From the NCBI RefSeq assembly GCF_000307265.1, contig NZ_DF158898.1:329719-393718 (forward strand): a stretch of 64,000 bases of DNA, in the 5' to 3' direction. The position numbers and the translations under genes are program-made. Shown here piece by piece: positions 22,611-31,394 of this stretch. Below the pieces are notes generated by a model. The model ran no database searches. It saw nothing but the letters and a program-made list of their open reading frames with translations, and had not been told where the DNA came from. The stretch is from Oscillibacter ruminantium GH1 (lineage in GTDB: Bacteria; Bacillota; Clostridia; Oscillospirales; Oscillospiraceae). Numbering within the stretch: position 1 is the first letter of the stretch; every line of letters begins with the position of its first letter.

Positions 22611-24146
22611 TTACGCCCGCTTTCGGGGAATCAGCAGCAGCTTATCCTCCGACGCGCCATCCTCCCCTTCCAGTTCATTTGCAGCGAGGATGGTGGAAAT
22701 GGTGGTGTTATACCGCTTTGCCAGATCCCACAGCGTCTCCTGCTTTCCCTTGCACCGCAGCACAAGAGACGGTGCGCCGGTGAGATCCTTGGGTGTGTCG
22801 CTGTTGACCTTTGCGCCGCAGACGCACACCCGCTTTTTCCGGGAAACGGCCTCTGCCCGGAATTCCACCGGGAAGCGAACCTCGATACCCCGGTCGCCCA
22901 GACTTCCCTGCGCTTCCTCTGCGCAGAAGGCATGGGCGGAAACGCGGCACTCCTCCGGCAGTTCCAACTGGCAGCTCACGTCGATGCTCCGCTCCGCCAC
23001 CAGTGCTGCGCCGCCTTCATCCAGATACAGCGCACGAATAGCGACTGCAGTGCGCAGCGTGATGCTGCCGCCCTCTCGATTGACGGATACCGCACCGGGA
23101 ATGGCGGAAAGAGAAAGGATGGAATCCGCCACTACGCCGATCTCCAGCACCTCCCGCACTGTTTGACGGCGGGTCAGTGTCTCCGCAAAATCGCAGAATT
23201 GCAGAGGTTGGGCGTCGAAATTCAGATCATAGGCCGTGCTGTACAGATCGCACAGCAGCGTCACGTCCTGTTCCTGACGCAGCAGCGCCGCGGCATGAAG
23301 ATAGAGTGTCACGGCAATCTTCCGGTTGTCGTGATCTCCGTCTACCTGGATGTCGGTTCCGGTAAGTTGGAGCCGAACCGTGGCAACGGAGCCTTCGGCG
23401 GCCCCATCCACCTCCATAATCTGAGAAAATGGAAGCTCACCGGAGGAAGAGCAGCACTTTCCCTCCGGGGAACGGTACAGTAGGGCCACCGTGAAAAGGC
23501 CCTTCAAAATCAGCTTACTGCCCACGATTTTTGTCTCTGTCACGGAGCTGGATACCCGGCTGGACAGGATTTCGGCAGCGCCGTCTTTGCCCGGAGACAG
23601 GTCCAACTCATCGGAAAATGTAAAGTCCTTCTCAATAATATGTGTCAGGGCGGTGGTATGCTGGACCTCCTGCCGCTTTTCGATGCACAGCGGCGCCTCC
23701 GCCTCTGCGTCCGTACAAAACTCTGTTGCCGCGCGGCGGTAGCCGGTAAGACGAGTCACCAGCTTGCAATGGGTAAAGACCTTGCGGGGGTTTAGTGCCC
23801 GCGTCTCCAGAAATTCCGGCTCTGTCTCCGCCAAAAGTGCCACGCAATCCGGCATGGCCTTAGCGTCCGACTCGGCGGAAAAGGGCATGGCAAAATCCAG
23901 CGTGCGGACACCGCTCTCCCCATCCGGAGTATAGAGCACCGTAACCCGCACAGTGCCGGAGACTTCTGCCTTGCCTTCCCGCAGCTCTCGGCTGTGGAGA
24001 TAAACCTTACCCTCCGTGTCGATGATGCGGGCGATGTCGGGACAGTAATCCGGCACAATCGTCTCTGCCGTCTCCTCCTGCGTCAGCGTCAGCTCGCCGC
24101 CCACATCATAGGCGTCGAAGCGGGCTTTTTTCAATTCCAGTTCCAT
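22611..24146 (-). CDS. sipL: SipL-like SPOCS/LysM spore coat morphogenetic protein
   Basis: This 511-residue protein has a DUF3794/SPOCS N-terminal part with repeated VSGTVRVTVLY-like units and a C-terminal LysM domain (about 465-509, TLWDLAKRYNTTISTILAANEL). In Clostridioides difficile, SipL of the same build binds SpoIVA through LysM and encases the forespore. spoIVA lies 3 kb away and spoVM is immediately upstream, which supports the assignment. A SigE-like promoter (24184-24213) overlaps the 3' end of spoVM. The gene symbol is assigned by architecture. Confidence 0.85.
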   Translation of the reverse strand: MELELKKARFDAYDVGGELTLTQEETAETIVPDYCPDIARIIDTEGKVYLHSRELREGKAEVSGTVRVTVLYTPDGESGVRTLDFAMPFSAESDAKAMPDCVALLAETEPEFLETRALNPRKVFTHCKLVTRLTGYRRAATEFCTDAEAEAPLCIEKRQEVQHTTALTHIIEKDFTFSDELDLSPGKDGAAEILSSRVSSSVTETKIVGSKLILKGLFTVALLYRSPEGKCCSSSGELPFSQIMEVDGAAEGSVATVRLQLTGTDIQVDGDHDNRKIAVTLYLHAAALLRQEQDVTLLCDLYSTAYDLNFDAQPLQFCDFAETLTRRQTVREVLEIGVVADSILSLSAIPGAVSVNREGGSITLRTAVAIRALYLDEGGAALVAERSIDVSCQLELPEECRVSAHAFCAEEAQGSLGDRGIEVRFPVEFRAEAVSRKKRVCVCGAKVNSDTPKDLTGAPSLVLRCKGKQETLWDLAKRYNTTISTILAANELEGEDGASEDKLLLIPRKRA

Positions 24147-24183
24147 TCAGACCATCCTTTCCCGGCCATTGTGATTCTGGCGT

Positions 24184-24213
24184 ATCCTATGCCGGGAAAC
24201 GGGCGGTTATTCC
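24184..24213 (-). promoter_or_regulatory. Candidate SigE promoter of the SipL-like gene
   Basis: GGAATAA (24207-24213) and CATAGGAT (24184-24191) on the minus strand are 15 bp apart. The -10 fits CATAnnnT. Confidence 0.45.
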
Positions 24214-24281
24214 TTGATCCCAAACAACCGGCGCAGCAGACCGCACAGCGCTTTGGGCGACTTCCAAACGACGATTTTCAT
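24207..24281 (-). CDS. spoVM: Stage V sporulation protein M (SpoVM), 24 residues
   Basis: The frame encodes MKIVVWKSPKALCGLLRRLF followed by GIKE. It aligns along its full length with Bacillus SpoVM, sharing MK at the start, K-x-PK, L-x-G, R and G. SpoVM is an amphipathic helix that senses the convex forespore membrane and recruits SpoIVA. A G-rich ribosome site lies about ten bases from the ATG. In Bacillus, spoVM lies just past the prpC-prkC-rsgA group, and it has the same relative place here. Gene finders usually miss it because of its size. Confidence 0.85.
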   Translation of the reverse strand: MKIVVWKSPKALCGLLRRLFGIKE

Positions 24282-24316
24282 AAAAAATGCACCCCTTTTT
24301 TCATATTAGCATCGTA

Positions 24317-24472
24317 TCAGCGCCGCAAGCAGGCGCTTCCGCAGGCGATCAAAAGGAAGGCGACGAGAAACAGCAGACATCCCGTCGGAAAGATCACCGC
24401 GATCAAAATTCCCACGCCCAGCGCCACCGCGCATACGCCCAGCCAGCCTCCACCGCCGCGGCCACACCACAT
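24317..24472 (-). CDS. 51-residue membrane protein upstream of spoVM
   Basis: The product starts MWCGRGGGGWLGVCAVALGV and is almost entirely hydrophobic (two short membrane spans, residues about 10-28 and 31-46), with five Cys. GGCGG precedes the ATG. It lies 35 bp before spoVM on the same strand and after the rsgA terminator, so it may be part of a sporulation unit with spoVM. I do not recognise the family. Confidence 0.55.
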   Translation of the reverse strand: MWCGRGGGGWLGVCAVALGVGILIAVIFPTGCLLFLVAFLLIACGSACLRR

Positions 24473-24581
24473 CTCCGCCGCACCCCCTCTCATAGTTCAG
24501 TATATACGCAGAAGGGAAAAAGCGTGCGGGCCACAGGGAAAAAAATAGCGAAGAAATTTCGGGACAGGGCGGTAAATATAT

Positions 24582-24621
24582 AAAGTGCGGATACCATCAA
24601 GCGGTATCCGCACTTTTTGTT
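24582..24621 (-). terminator. Terminator at the end of the cdaA-rsgA gene train
   Basis: A perfect 14-bp stem (24582-24595 with 24603-24616) lies 16 bases past the rsgA stop, with A/T tracts on both sides. Confidence 0.8.
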
Positions 24622-24631
24622 TTTATGAGAC

Positions 24632-25519
24632 TTACTTTTTTGCTTCTTCCCACTCTTTCAGGGGCTTTAATTCCTCGTAAAGCCGGAGATAGCTGTCGTG
24701 GCGGCTGCGTTGGAGCACTCCGTCTTTCAGTGCCGCCAGCACTGCACAGCCCTTTTCCTTCGTGTGGCTGCATCCCACAAACCGGCAGCTGTACAAATAC
24801 GGCTCAAAGTCCGGGAATGTCTCCGGCAGGCGACGCTTTAACTCCAGATTCAGTTCCTCCGAGTCAAAGGAGGCAAAGCCGGGAGAATCCACCACGTCCG
24901 CGCCGCAATCCAGATGGTAAAGTTCAATATGGCGGGTGGTGTGCCGCCCGCGGCCCAGAGCCTCGCTGATCTCGCCCACCTGCAGGTGAAATTCCGAATC
25001 CAGCGCATTTAGAATGCTGGATTTTCCTACGCCAGAGTTCCCTGTAAAGGCAGATAGCTTGCCACAAATCAGAGGCTTCAGTTCCGAAAGGCCCTCCCCA
25101 GTTTCCGCGCTGACGCGGATGGTGGGAAACCCGGCGGCGCGATAAATATGATAGAGGTCCTCCGCGCTGTTCAGATCGCACTTATTCAGCACCACCACCA
25201 CACCACAGTCTTTCAGTGCCGCGATGGCGGAGAGCCGGTCTATGAGATATGGATCGGTTTTGGGAATGGCCTCCGACGCAATGATGACGATCTGATCGAC
25301 ATTTGCCACGGCGGGACGGAGAAAGGCATTTTTCCGGGGCTTTACAGCCTCCACATAGCCTTCGCCATTTCCCAGCTCCCGAACCTCCACCCAGTCCCCC
25401 ACCAGAGGAGAAATCCCCTCTTTGCGAAACTTTCCTCTGGCGCGACACTGGAGGAGTTCGCCATCGCCCTCCACATAGTAAAATCCGCTGAGCGCCTTTT
25501 TAATACGGCCCTCACGCAT
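24632..25519 (-). CDS. rsgA: Ribosome small subunit-dependent GTPase A
   Basis: RsgA is a 30S-maturation GTPase and a substrate of PrkC-type kinases. The 295-residue protein has an N-terminal OB fold, a circularly permuted GTPase domain with NKCD (G4) before GNSGVGKSS (G1) and DSPGF (G3), and a C-terminal zinc knuckle (C-x6-H-x-C pattern near FVGCSHTKEKGC). The ATG at 25519 overlaps the prkC stop by eight bases, implying translational coupling. Confidence 0.95.
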   Translation of the reverse strand: MREGRIKKALSGFYYVEGDGELLQCRARGKFRKEGISPLVGDWVEVRELGNGEGYVEAVKPRKNAFLRPAVANVDQIVIIASEAIPKTDPYLIDRLSAIAALKDCGVVVVLNKCDLNSAEDLYHIYRAAGFPTIRVSAETGEGLSELKPLICGKLSAFTGNSGVGKSSILNALDSEFHLQVGEISEALGRGRHTTRHIELYHLDCGADVVDSPGFASFDSEELNLELKRRLPETFPDFEPYLYSCRFVGCSHTKEKGCAVLAALKDGVLQRSRHDSYLRLYEELKPLKEWEEAKK

Positions 25520-27527
25520 TGAAGTCCACCTGCCGCGTCTCAAAGAGCACACCGTCGTAATAAACCTGCACCGATCCGATACCAGTGCCGGACACATCCA
25601 CGGTGGCGGACCCATCACTGCAATTCACATTGCCCTCATAGTTGGAGACGCCATTTACCAGAACCACCATATGAACCGTCTCTCGTCCGTCCTGCGGCAG
25701 AGAAAAGGTTGCGGGTTTGGTAACCACCGCGCCGTTGCCAGGGCTTTGCGTATCGGCAGGCCCCTTGCTGACAGAGAGGGTGATTGTATCGCCCACATAG
25801 GCCTTTGAATTCGCAGGAATGTCCTGATCTATCACAGTTCCGGCGGCCTCGCCGCTTTCCACGTCTTTCTGCGTCACCTTGAGGCCCATCGCTGTTGCCT
25901 GCTCCTTTGCCTTGTCGATAGGCAGAGAGAGGAATGAAATCACAGTAACCGGAGTTTTATTTGGACCGGTGCTGATGATCAGCGTCACGGTATCGCCCTT
26001 TTTCAGTGGGGCATTCACCTCCGGCTCCGTGCGGATTACACAGTTCGTCGTCACATCGTCGTTGCTTTCATCCTTGGTTTCAACCTTTAGGTCCAAATCA
26101 CGGATTAAATTTTTCAGAGCAATCTTGGCCTCCTGCGCTGTTTTTCCGGTCAAGTCCGGCATGTTGTCCGTCTTCACTCCGGCACTCACGGTAACGTTGA
26201 TGATCAGGTTGCTCTTTTTTGGCATATTCTCCGGCGGATCCTGCTCAAGAATGGTGCCAACGGCGGAATTGTCATATACAGACTTCGTCTCCGTAATCTC
26301 AAAAATCCCGGCTACTTCGGGCAGCTTCCGTGCCTCGTCCACGGTATAGCCAACAACCCTGGGAACGGTATAAGTCTCCCCCGCTTCCATAGAGCTGAAT
26401 ACCGCTCTGGCAAGGAAGAAGATTGCCACCAGCGCGACCACCACGACCCCGACGATCATAGCTGTGCGCTTTCCAGAAGAGATTTGCTGGGCCGGTTTCC
26501 GGGGGTTCTCCCGGTCGTAGTCCCGGTCGTAATTTCGGTCATAGCCCCGGTCATAATCCCGCGAGGATTCCCTCTGCAGCTCTCGAGACGAATGGTGCTG
26601 GGCGGTGGCCGCTGCCACCGCACCGGTGTGGATCAGGCGGGTTGGTTCGTCCGTTTCCTCCGGATGCAGATCCTTGGGGTCAATATCCAGCTCTACGCCC
26701 GGATTTTTGCGAAAGGCATCCAAATCAGCGATCATGGCCTCGGCAGAATCGTACCGCCGGTCCCGGTCGGGGGCCATGGCCTTCATGCAGATCAGCTCCA
26801 ACGGTTCTGGAATGTTGGGATCAATCTCCCGGGGAGCCAGCGGAATAGAGCTGAGATGCTGGATCGCTACGGAGACAGCGGAATCCCCCTCAAAGGGCAG
26901 GCGATTGGTCAGCATCTCATAGAGAACCACGCCAGCGGAGTAGATATCGGAACGGGCGTCGGTACGGTCGCCCCGGGCCTGCTCCGGCGAAATATAGTGG
27001 ACGGAACCAAGGGCCTCCTGCGTTAGCGTCTGGGCGGAGTTTTCCAGACACGCGATGCCGAAATCAGCTACCTTCACGCTGCCGTCCCGCAGAACCATAA
27101 TGTTCTGGGGCTTGATGTCCCGGTGGACGATACCACGGCTGTGGGCATGAGAAAGGCCCCGCATGATCTGTGTGGTGAAGTGCAGCGACTCTCTCCAATC
27201 CAGTCTGCCCCGCTTCTCCATGTACTGCTTGAGAGTGATACCGTCGATCAGCTCCATGACGATGTACTCCACATCGTCGCTCTGAGACACGTCGTACACG
27301 GAGACGATGTTGGGGTGGGACAGCATGGCAACTGCCTTGGACTCCGCGTGGAACCGACGGCGGAACTCCTCGTTCTGCGCCAGATCACTCTTCAGAATCT
27401 TCACCGCCACCAGTCGGTTCAGACGATGGCATTTGGCTTTATAGACGACGGCCATGCCTCCCGTGCCGATCCGCTCTAAAATCTCATAGCGGTTGTCCAG
27501 CATTTTTCCAATATAGGGATCTACCAT
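25512..27527 (-). CDS. prkC: PASTA-domain serine/threonine kinase (PrkC/Stk1)
   Basis: This membrane kinase senses muropeptides or lipid II and controls growth, wall synthesis and spore germination. The 671-residue protein has a kinase domain (about 14-275: GTGGMA loop 21-26, K43, HRDIKPQN 135-142, DFG 155-157), an unusual juxtamembrane linker with RDYDRxYDR-type repeats (about 325-345), one membrane helix (about 360-378), three PASTA domains and a C-terminal beta domain. Its ATG lies just after the prpC stop. Confidence 0.95.
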   Translation of the reverse strand: MVDPYIGKMLDNRYEILERIGTGGMAVVYKAKCHRLNRLVAVKILKSDLAQNEEFRRRFHAESKAVAMLSHPNIVSVYDVSQSDDVEYIVMELIDGITLKQYMEKRGRLDWRESLHFTTQIMRGLSHAHSRGIVHRDIKPQNIMVLRDGSVKVADFGIACLENSAQTLTQEALGSVHYISPEQARGDRTDARSDIYSAGVVLYEMLTNRLPFEGDSAVSVAIQHLSSIPLAPREIDPNIPEPLELICMKAMAPDRDRRYDSAEAMIADLDAFRKNPGVELDIDPKDLHPEETDEPTRLIHTGAVAAATAQHHSSRELQRESSRDYDRGYDRNYDRDYDRENPRKPAQQISSGKRTAMIVGVVVVALVAIFFLARAVFSSMEAGETYTVPRVVGYTVDEARKLPEVAGIFEITETKSVYDNSAVGTILEQDPPENMPKKSNLIINVTVSAGVKTDNMPDLTGKTAQEAKIALKNLIRDLDLKVETKDESNDDVTTNCVIRTEPEVNAPLKKGDTVTLIISTGPNKTPVTVISFLSLPIDKAKEQATAMGLKVTQKDVESGEAAGTVIDQDIPANSKAYVGDTITLSVSKGPADTQSPGNGAVVTKPATFSLPQDGRETVHMVVLVNGVSNYEGNVNCSDGSATVDVSGTGIGSVQVYYDGVLFETRQVDFNA

Positions 27528-27528
27528 G

Positions 27529-28284
27529 TCACATCGCCTCCTTCTCGTTCGTCCTGCGCATCAAAACCGCAGTCACGTTGTCTTTGGCCCCCCGGCTCTT
27601 TGAAATTTCCAGCAACCTTGCAAGGCAGACATCTCCCGTTTGGGCGCGATTCACCTCGTCCAGCATCTCCTGATCGGTCACGGTGTCCACCAGTCCGTCG
27701 CTGCACAGCAGGAGAAATTCTCCCGGCTCCAGCGGGCATATGTAACCGTCGCATTCGATCTGTGCGTCCGGCCCCAGCGCCCGGGTAATGAGATTGCGGT
27801 TGGGATGGCGGCGGGCTTCCTCAGCGGTGATGTCGCCCCGCTCCACCATGCTCTCTACCAGAGAGTGGTCCCGTGTCACGCGGGTGATGGCCGACCGCGT
27901 GATGTGATAGGCTCGGCTGTCGCCCACATTGCTGACCACCGCGCCCTCCGCGCAACTGATGGCGGAGACCAGCGTTGTGCCCATGTTGGCGTATTCCTCG
28001 CTCTGCTGCGCCGCCTCCCGGACGGCCCGGTTGGCAAGGCTCACTGCAAAGGACGATGCCTCCCGCAGCTGCTGCGGCGTCATGTCCGGTACGAGGATCT
28101 TTTCAAGCTCCCCTACATAGGTATTTACCGCGATGTGGCTGGCCTGACTGCCGCCGGCGGTGCCGCCCATGCCGTCGCAGACCACACAAACGGTGTGGCC
28201 GCTATCTGTCCGCTCACGTACGGCGTAAGCGTCCTGATTGTCTCTGCGGACCAGACCTATATCCGTGATGCCCCAGACCTGCAT
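27529..28284 (-). CDS. prpC: PP2C-type protein phosphatase (PrpC/Stp)
   Basis: The 251-residue metal-dependent phosphatase opposes PrkC. Motifs RRDNQDAY, VCDGMGG, NVGDSRAY and a final KDNVTAVLM supply the two-metal site. The ATG at 28284 has GGGGAG upstream; the much longer open frame before it is rlmN antisense-frame noise. The stop is one base from the prkC start, so the two are coupled. Confidence 0.95.
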   Translation of the reverse strand: MQVWGITDIGLVRRDNQDAYAVRERTDSGHTVCVVCDGMGGTAGGSQASHIAVNTYVGELEKILVPDMTPQQLREASSFAVSLANRAVREAAQQSEEYANMGTTLVSAISCAEGAVVSNVGDSRAYHITRSAITRVTRDHSLVESMVERGDITAEEARRHPNRNLITRALGPDAQIECDGYICPLEPGEFLLLCSDGLVDTVTDQEMLDEVNRAQTGDVCLARLLEISKSRGAKDNVTAVLMRRTNEKEAM

Positions 28285-28289
28285 GTCGA

Positions 28290-29321
28290 TCACTCCCCTT
28301 TCTGTTCTTCCATGGCCTTCCGGCGGAGCTGTCCGCAGGAAGCGTCGATATCCCCACCAAGACTCCGCCGTACCGTGGCGGTGAGTCCGTGGGTTTCCAG
28401 CCGTTTTTGAAACGCAGCCGTCCGCTTGGACGGCTTGAACGGGCTTTCCACCACATCGTTCAGCGGGATGAGGTTCACATGGCCCGGCATCCCGCGAACC
28501 TTCTCGGCGATGAGATCTGCCTGCCAATCGTGATCGTTCACCCCGTCGATCATGGCGTATTCAAAAGAGATGCGCCGTCCGGTCCGCTCAAAATATCGGC
28601 GGCATGCGGCAAACAGGTCCTCTACAGGATACGCCCGGTTCACCGGCATGATTTTGGAGCGAGTCTCCCCGTCCGGCGCGTGAAGGGATACGGACAGCGT
28701 CAGCTGCAAACCCAGCTCCGCCAAGCGCTCAATCCCGGGGATTACGCCGCAGGTGGACAGGCTGATGTGGCGCATCCCGATATTCAGTCCATCAGGGTGA
28801 TTCACCAGCTCCAAGAACTTCAGCACGTTGTCCAGATTGTCCATCGGTTCTCCAATCCCCATCAGCACGATGTTGGAAATGGGGAGTCCCGAATCTTTCT
28901 GGGTGAAGATCACCTGATCTAAAAGCTCTCCGGGCGTCAAGTCCCGAACCTTTCCAGCAATAGTGGACGCGCAGAATGCGCATCCCATCCGGCACCCCAC
29001 CTGAGAGGAAATGCATACGGTGTTTCCGTGGTGATACTGCATCAAAACGGATTCGATGCAGTTTCCGTCAGCCAGTTCCCAGAGGTATTTGATCGTACCG
29101 TCCAGCTTTGAGACTTGTTTACGCACCGCCTTTGGCGGCGTGAAGGCACAGGTACCCGCCAGCTTTTCCCGGAGGGCCTTGGACAGGTTCGTCATTTCGT
29201 CAAAGGAGCCAACGCCCTTGTGGAGCCATGTAAACACCTGTTTTCCGCGAAAAGCGGGCTCTCCCATAGCTTTCAAGGTCTTGGTCAGTTCCTCCGGCGT
29301 TTGTGATTTCAAATCGGTCAT
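28290..29321 (-). CDS. rlmN: Dual-specificity RNA methyltransferase RlmN
   Basis: This radical SAM enzyme methylates C2 of A2503 in 23S rRNA and A37 in some tRNAs. The 343-residue protein has the cluster-binding CRMGCAFCAST and the two mechanistic Cys near STCGV and the C-terminal SCGQL. It lies between rsmB and prpC with gaps of 12 and 5 bp. Confidence 0.95.
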   Translation of the reverse strand: MTDLKSQTPEELTKTLKAMGEPAFRGKQVFTWLHKGVGSFDEMTNLSKALREKLAGTCAFTPPKAVRKQVSKLDGTIKYLWELADGNCIESVLMQYHHGNTVCISSQVGCRMGCAFCASTIAGKVRDLTPGELLDQVIFTQKDSGLPISNIVLMGIGEPMDNLDNVLKFLELVNHPDGLNIGMRHISLSTCGVIPGIERLAELGLQLTLSVSLHAPDGETRSKIMPVNRAYPVEDLFAACRRYFERTGRRISFEYAMIDGVNDHDWQADLIAEKVRGMPGHVNLIPLNDVVESPFKPSKRTAAFQKRLETHGLTATVRRSLGGDIDASCGQLRRKAMEEQKGE

Positions 29322-29333
29322 ACAAAGATCCTC

Positions 29334-30653
29334 TTAATTCCGCCGCAGACGGCAGATATAAAAGCCGTCGGTTCCGTGGCGGTGGGGCCAGAGCGTCAAC
29401 TCTCCCGGCTGCTCGCCCATCGGCGCGGGCAGCGTGAAGGTTTCCCGGGAAAATTCCGGATGCCCGGAGAGGAAACCATCCACAACCTGACCATTTTCCT
29501 CCGGCAGGATGGTGCAGGTGGAGTAAATCAGCGTGCCGCCGGGCTTTACATACCGCGCGGCGTTTTCCAAAATGGTGGATTGCGCCACGGTAAGTGTAAA
29601 CAGATCATCGGGAGATTTATACCGAATATCCGGTTTTTTTCGGATAATTCCAAGACCTGAGCAGGGAGCGTCCACCAGCACCACATCGGCGCTTTCCGCC
29701 CACTCGGGGCGGAAAACCGTTCCGTCAGCGGCAAAGGCCCAGATGGATTTCAGGCCCAGCCGCGCGGACCCTGCCTCGATACGACTCAGCTTATTTTCGT
29801 GGAGATCGCAGGCAAGAACTTCGCCTCGGTCTTCCATAGCGATGGCCGCGCCAAAGGACTTTCCGCCGGGAGCGGCGCACACGTCGATGACACGCTGGCC
29901 CTTTTTAGGCGCGGAAATCAGGCTCACCAGCTTGGCGGCAGGGTCCTGCACAAAGAATTTCCCGGTCTGAAACGCCTCCAGCGCCGTCAGATCGCCGGAG
30001 CCGGACAACTCCAGACAATCCGGAACCCAAGGGTGCGGGGCCGCGGTTACGCCTGCGGCGGTCAGTTCTGCCGCCAAATCTTCCGCAGTAGTCTTCAGCG
30101 TGTTGACCTGCACGGTCAGCGGCACGATGCCATTATCAGCAGCGAGGAATGCCTCTGCCTCCTCTCGGCCCAGCAGGGTCAAAAGCCGCTTTACCAGCCA
30201 CTTGGGATGGCTGTACCGCACGGAGAGATACTGGGCCTCGTCCCGGCGTGGGATGGGAGGTAAGGTATCTTTATTCAGAGAAACTTTTCGCAAAACAGCG
30301 TTGACCAGCCCTGCGGCTTGTCCCCGCTTATTCCGCTTTGCCAGTTCCACGGACTCATTTACCGCAGCTCGATCCGGAACCTTGTCCAAAAACAGGATTT
30401 GATACGCACCCAGCCGAAGGATATCCGCCAGCGGCGGCTGCAAATGGCCCACCTTTTGAGTGCAGTAGGCCCCCAGATAGAAGTCCAACAATGCCCGATT
30501 CTGCAAAACGCCGTACACCATGCGCGTAGCAAGGCCCGCCTCCGCGCCGGAAAGACCGTCCCGCTGAAGCTGGGCCTTCAGGCTGGCATCTGCCCAAGCA
30601 GAGGCCGTCCGTCCAGCACTCAGCACCCGCAGGGCGGTGTCCCGGGCGCTCAT
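29334..30653 (-). CDS. rsmB: 16S rRNA m5C967 methyltransferase RsmB
   Basis: The 439-residue protein combines an NusB-like RNA-binding domain (about 1-150) with a Rossmann methyltransferase. It carries DVCAAPGGK for SAM binding, DAPCSG and the catalytic STCTILPEEN. Its ATG overlaps the stop of the metalloprotease gene by four bases. Confidence 0.95.
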   Translation of the reverse strand: MSARDTALRVLSAGRTASAWADASLKAQLQRDGLSGAEAGLATRMVYGVLQNRALLDFYLGAYCTQKVGHLQPPLADILRLGAYQILFLDKVPDRAAVNESVELAKRNKRGQAAGLVNAVLRKVSLNKDTLPPIPRRDEAQYLSVRYSHPKWLVKRLLTLLGREEAEAFLAADNGIVPLTVQVNTLKTTAEDLAAELTAAGVTAAPHPWVPDCLELSGSGDLTALEAFQTGKFFVQDPAAKLVSLISAPKKGQRVIDVCAAPGGKSFGAAIAMEDRGEVLACDLHENKLSRIEAGSARLGLKSIWAFAADGTVFRPEWAESADVVLVDAPCSGLGIIRKKPDIRYKSPDDLFTLTVAQSTILENAARYVKPGGTLIYSTCTILPEENGQVVDGFLSGHPEFSRETFTLPAPMGEQPGELTLWPHRHGTDGFYICRLRRN

Positions 30654-31381
30654 CGTCCGCCTCCCCGGCGGTTTCCGTTGTCGCCCCGAGAGGCGAAGAT
30701 CGTCACAAACCGCAAAAGCTGCAAAAGGCTGGTCAGCAGCGCGGCCACATAAGTCAGCGCCGCCGCACGAAGGACCTTTTTCGCGCCCCGCAGCTCGTCA
30801 TCCTCCAAAAGCCCCTGCCCCTCAATTGTCTCAATCGCCCGAGCGGAGGCATTAAATTCCACCGGCAGCGTTACCAACTGAAAAAAAGTAGTAACGCCAA
30901 ACAAGATGATTCCAACCAGAAACAGCATCTGGCTGTACAGAAACAGACCGATAATCAGGAGAATAAAGGAGAATTTAGAACCCAGATTGGTGATTGGGAT
31001 AATTGCGCTGCGCAGCCGCACGGGACCGTACCCTTGGGCGTACTGCACCGCGTGTCCCGCCTCGTGACAGGCCACGCCCACCGCCGCCACCGTGGGCGCA
31101 CCGTATACATCCTCGGAGAGATAGATGGTGTTGTCCCGGGGGTCATAGTGGTCGGTGAGACGGCCCCGGGTGGGGCGGATCGCCACGTTGGAGACACCGT
31201 GGGCCCGCAGAACCGCCTCGGCGGCCTGAGCGCCGGTCATGCGGCGGCGGTTATTCACGGCGCTGTACCGGCTGAAGCTGCCGGAAACCTGCATCTGTGC
31301 ATACAAAGACAGGATGAATACCGGAATCAGCAGAACCCAGTACAGATTGTTCGCGAAAAAGTAAGCGTAGTCGTAGTGCAT
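30650..31381 (-). CDS. YugP-type zinc metallopeptidase, membrane-bound
   Basis: The 243-residue protein has an N-terminal membrane helix, the zinc motif HEAGH (in GVACHEAGHAVQ) and two or three C-terminal helices. This is the neutral zinc metallopeptidase family typified by Bacillus YugP. The substrate is unknown. It is embedded between fmt and rsmB with 13-bp spacing and a 4-bp overlap, so it is co-expressed with translation genes. Confidence 0.9.
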   Translation of the reverse strand: MHYDYAYFFANNLYWVLLIPVFILSLYAQMQVSGSFSRYSAVNNRRRMTGAQAAEAVLRAHGVSNVAIRPTRGRLTDHYDPRDNTIYLSEDVYGAPTVAAVGVACHEAGHAVQYAQGYGPVRLRSAIIPITNLGSKFSFILLIIGLFLYSQMLFLVGIILFGVTTFFQLVTLPVEFNASARAIETIEGQGLLEDDELRGAKKVLRAAALTYVAALLTSLLQLLRFVTIFASRGDNGNRRGGGR

Positions 31382-31394
31382 CGAATCCCTCGTT

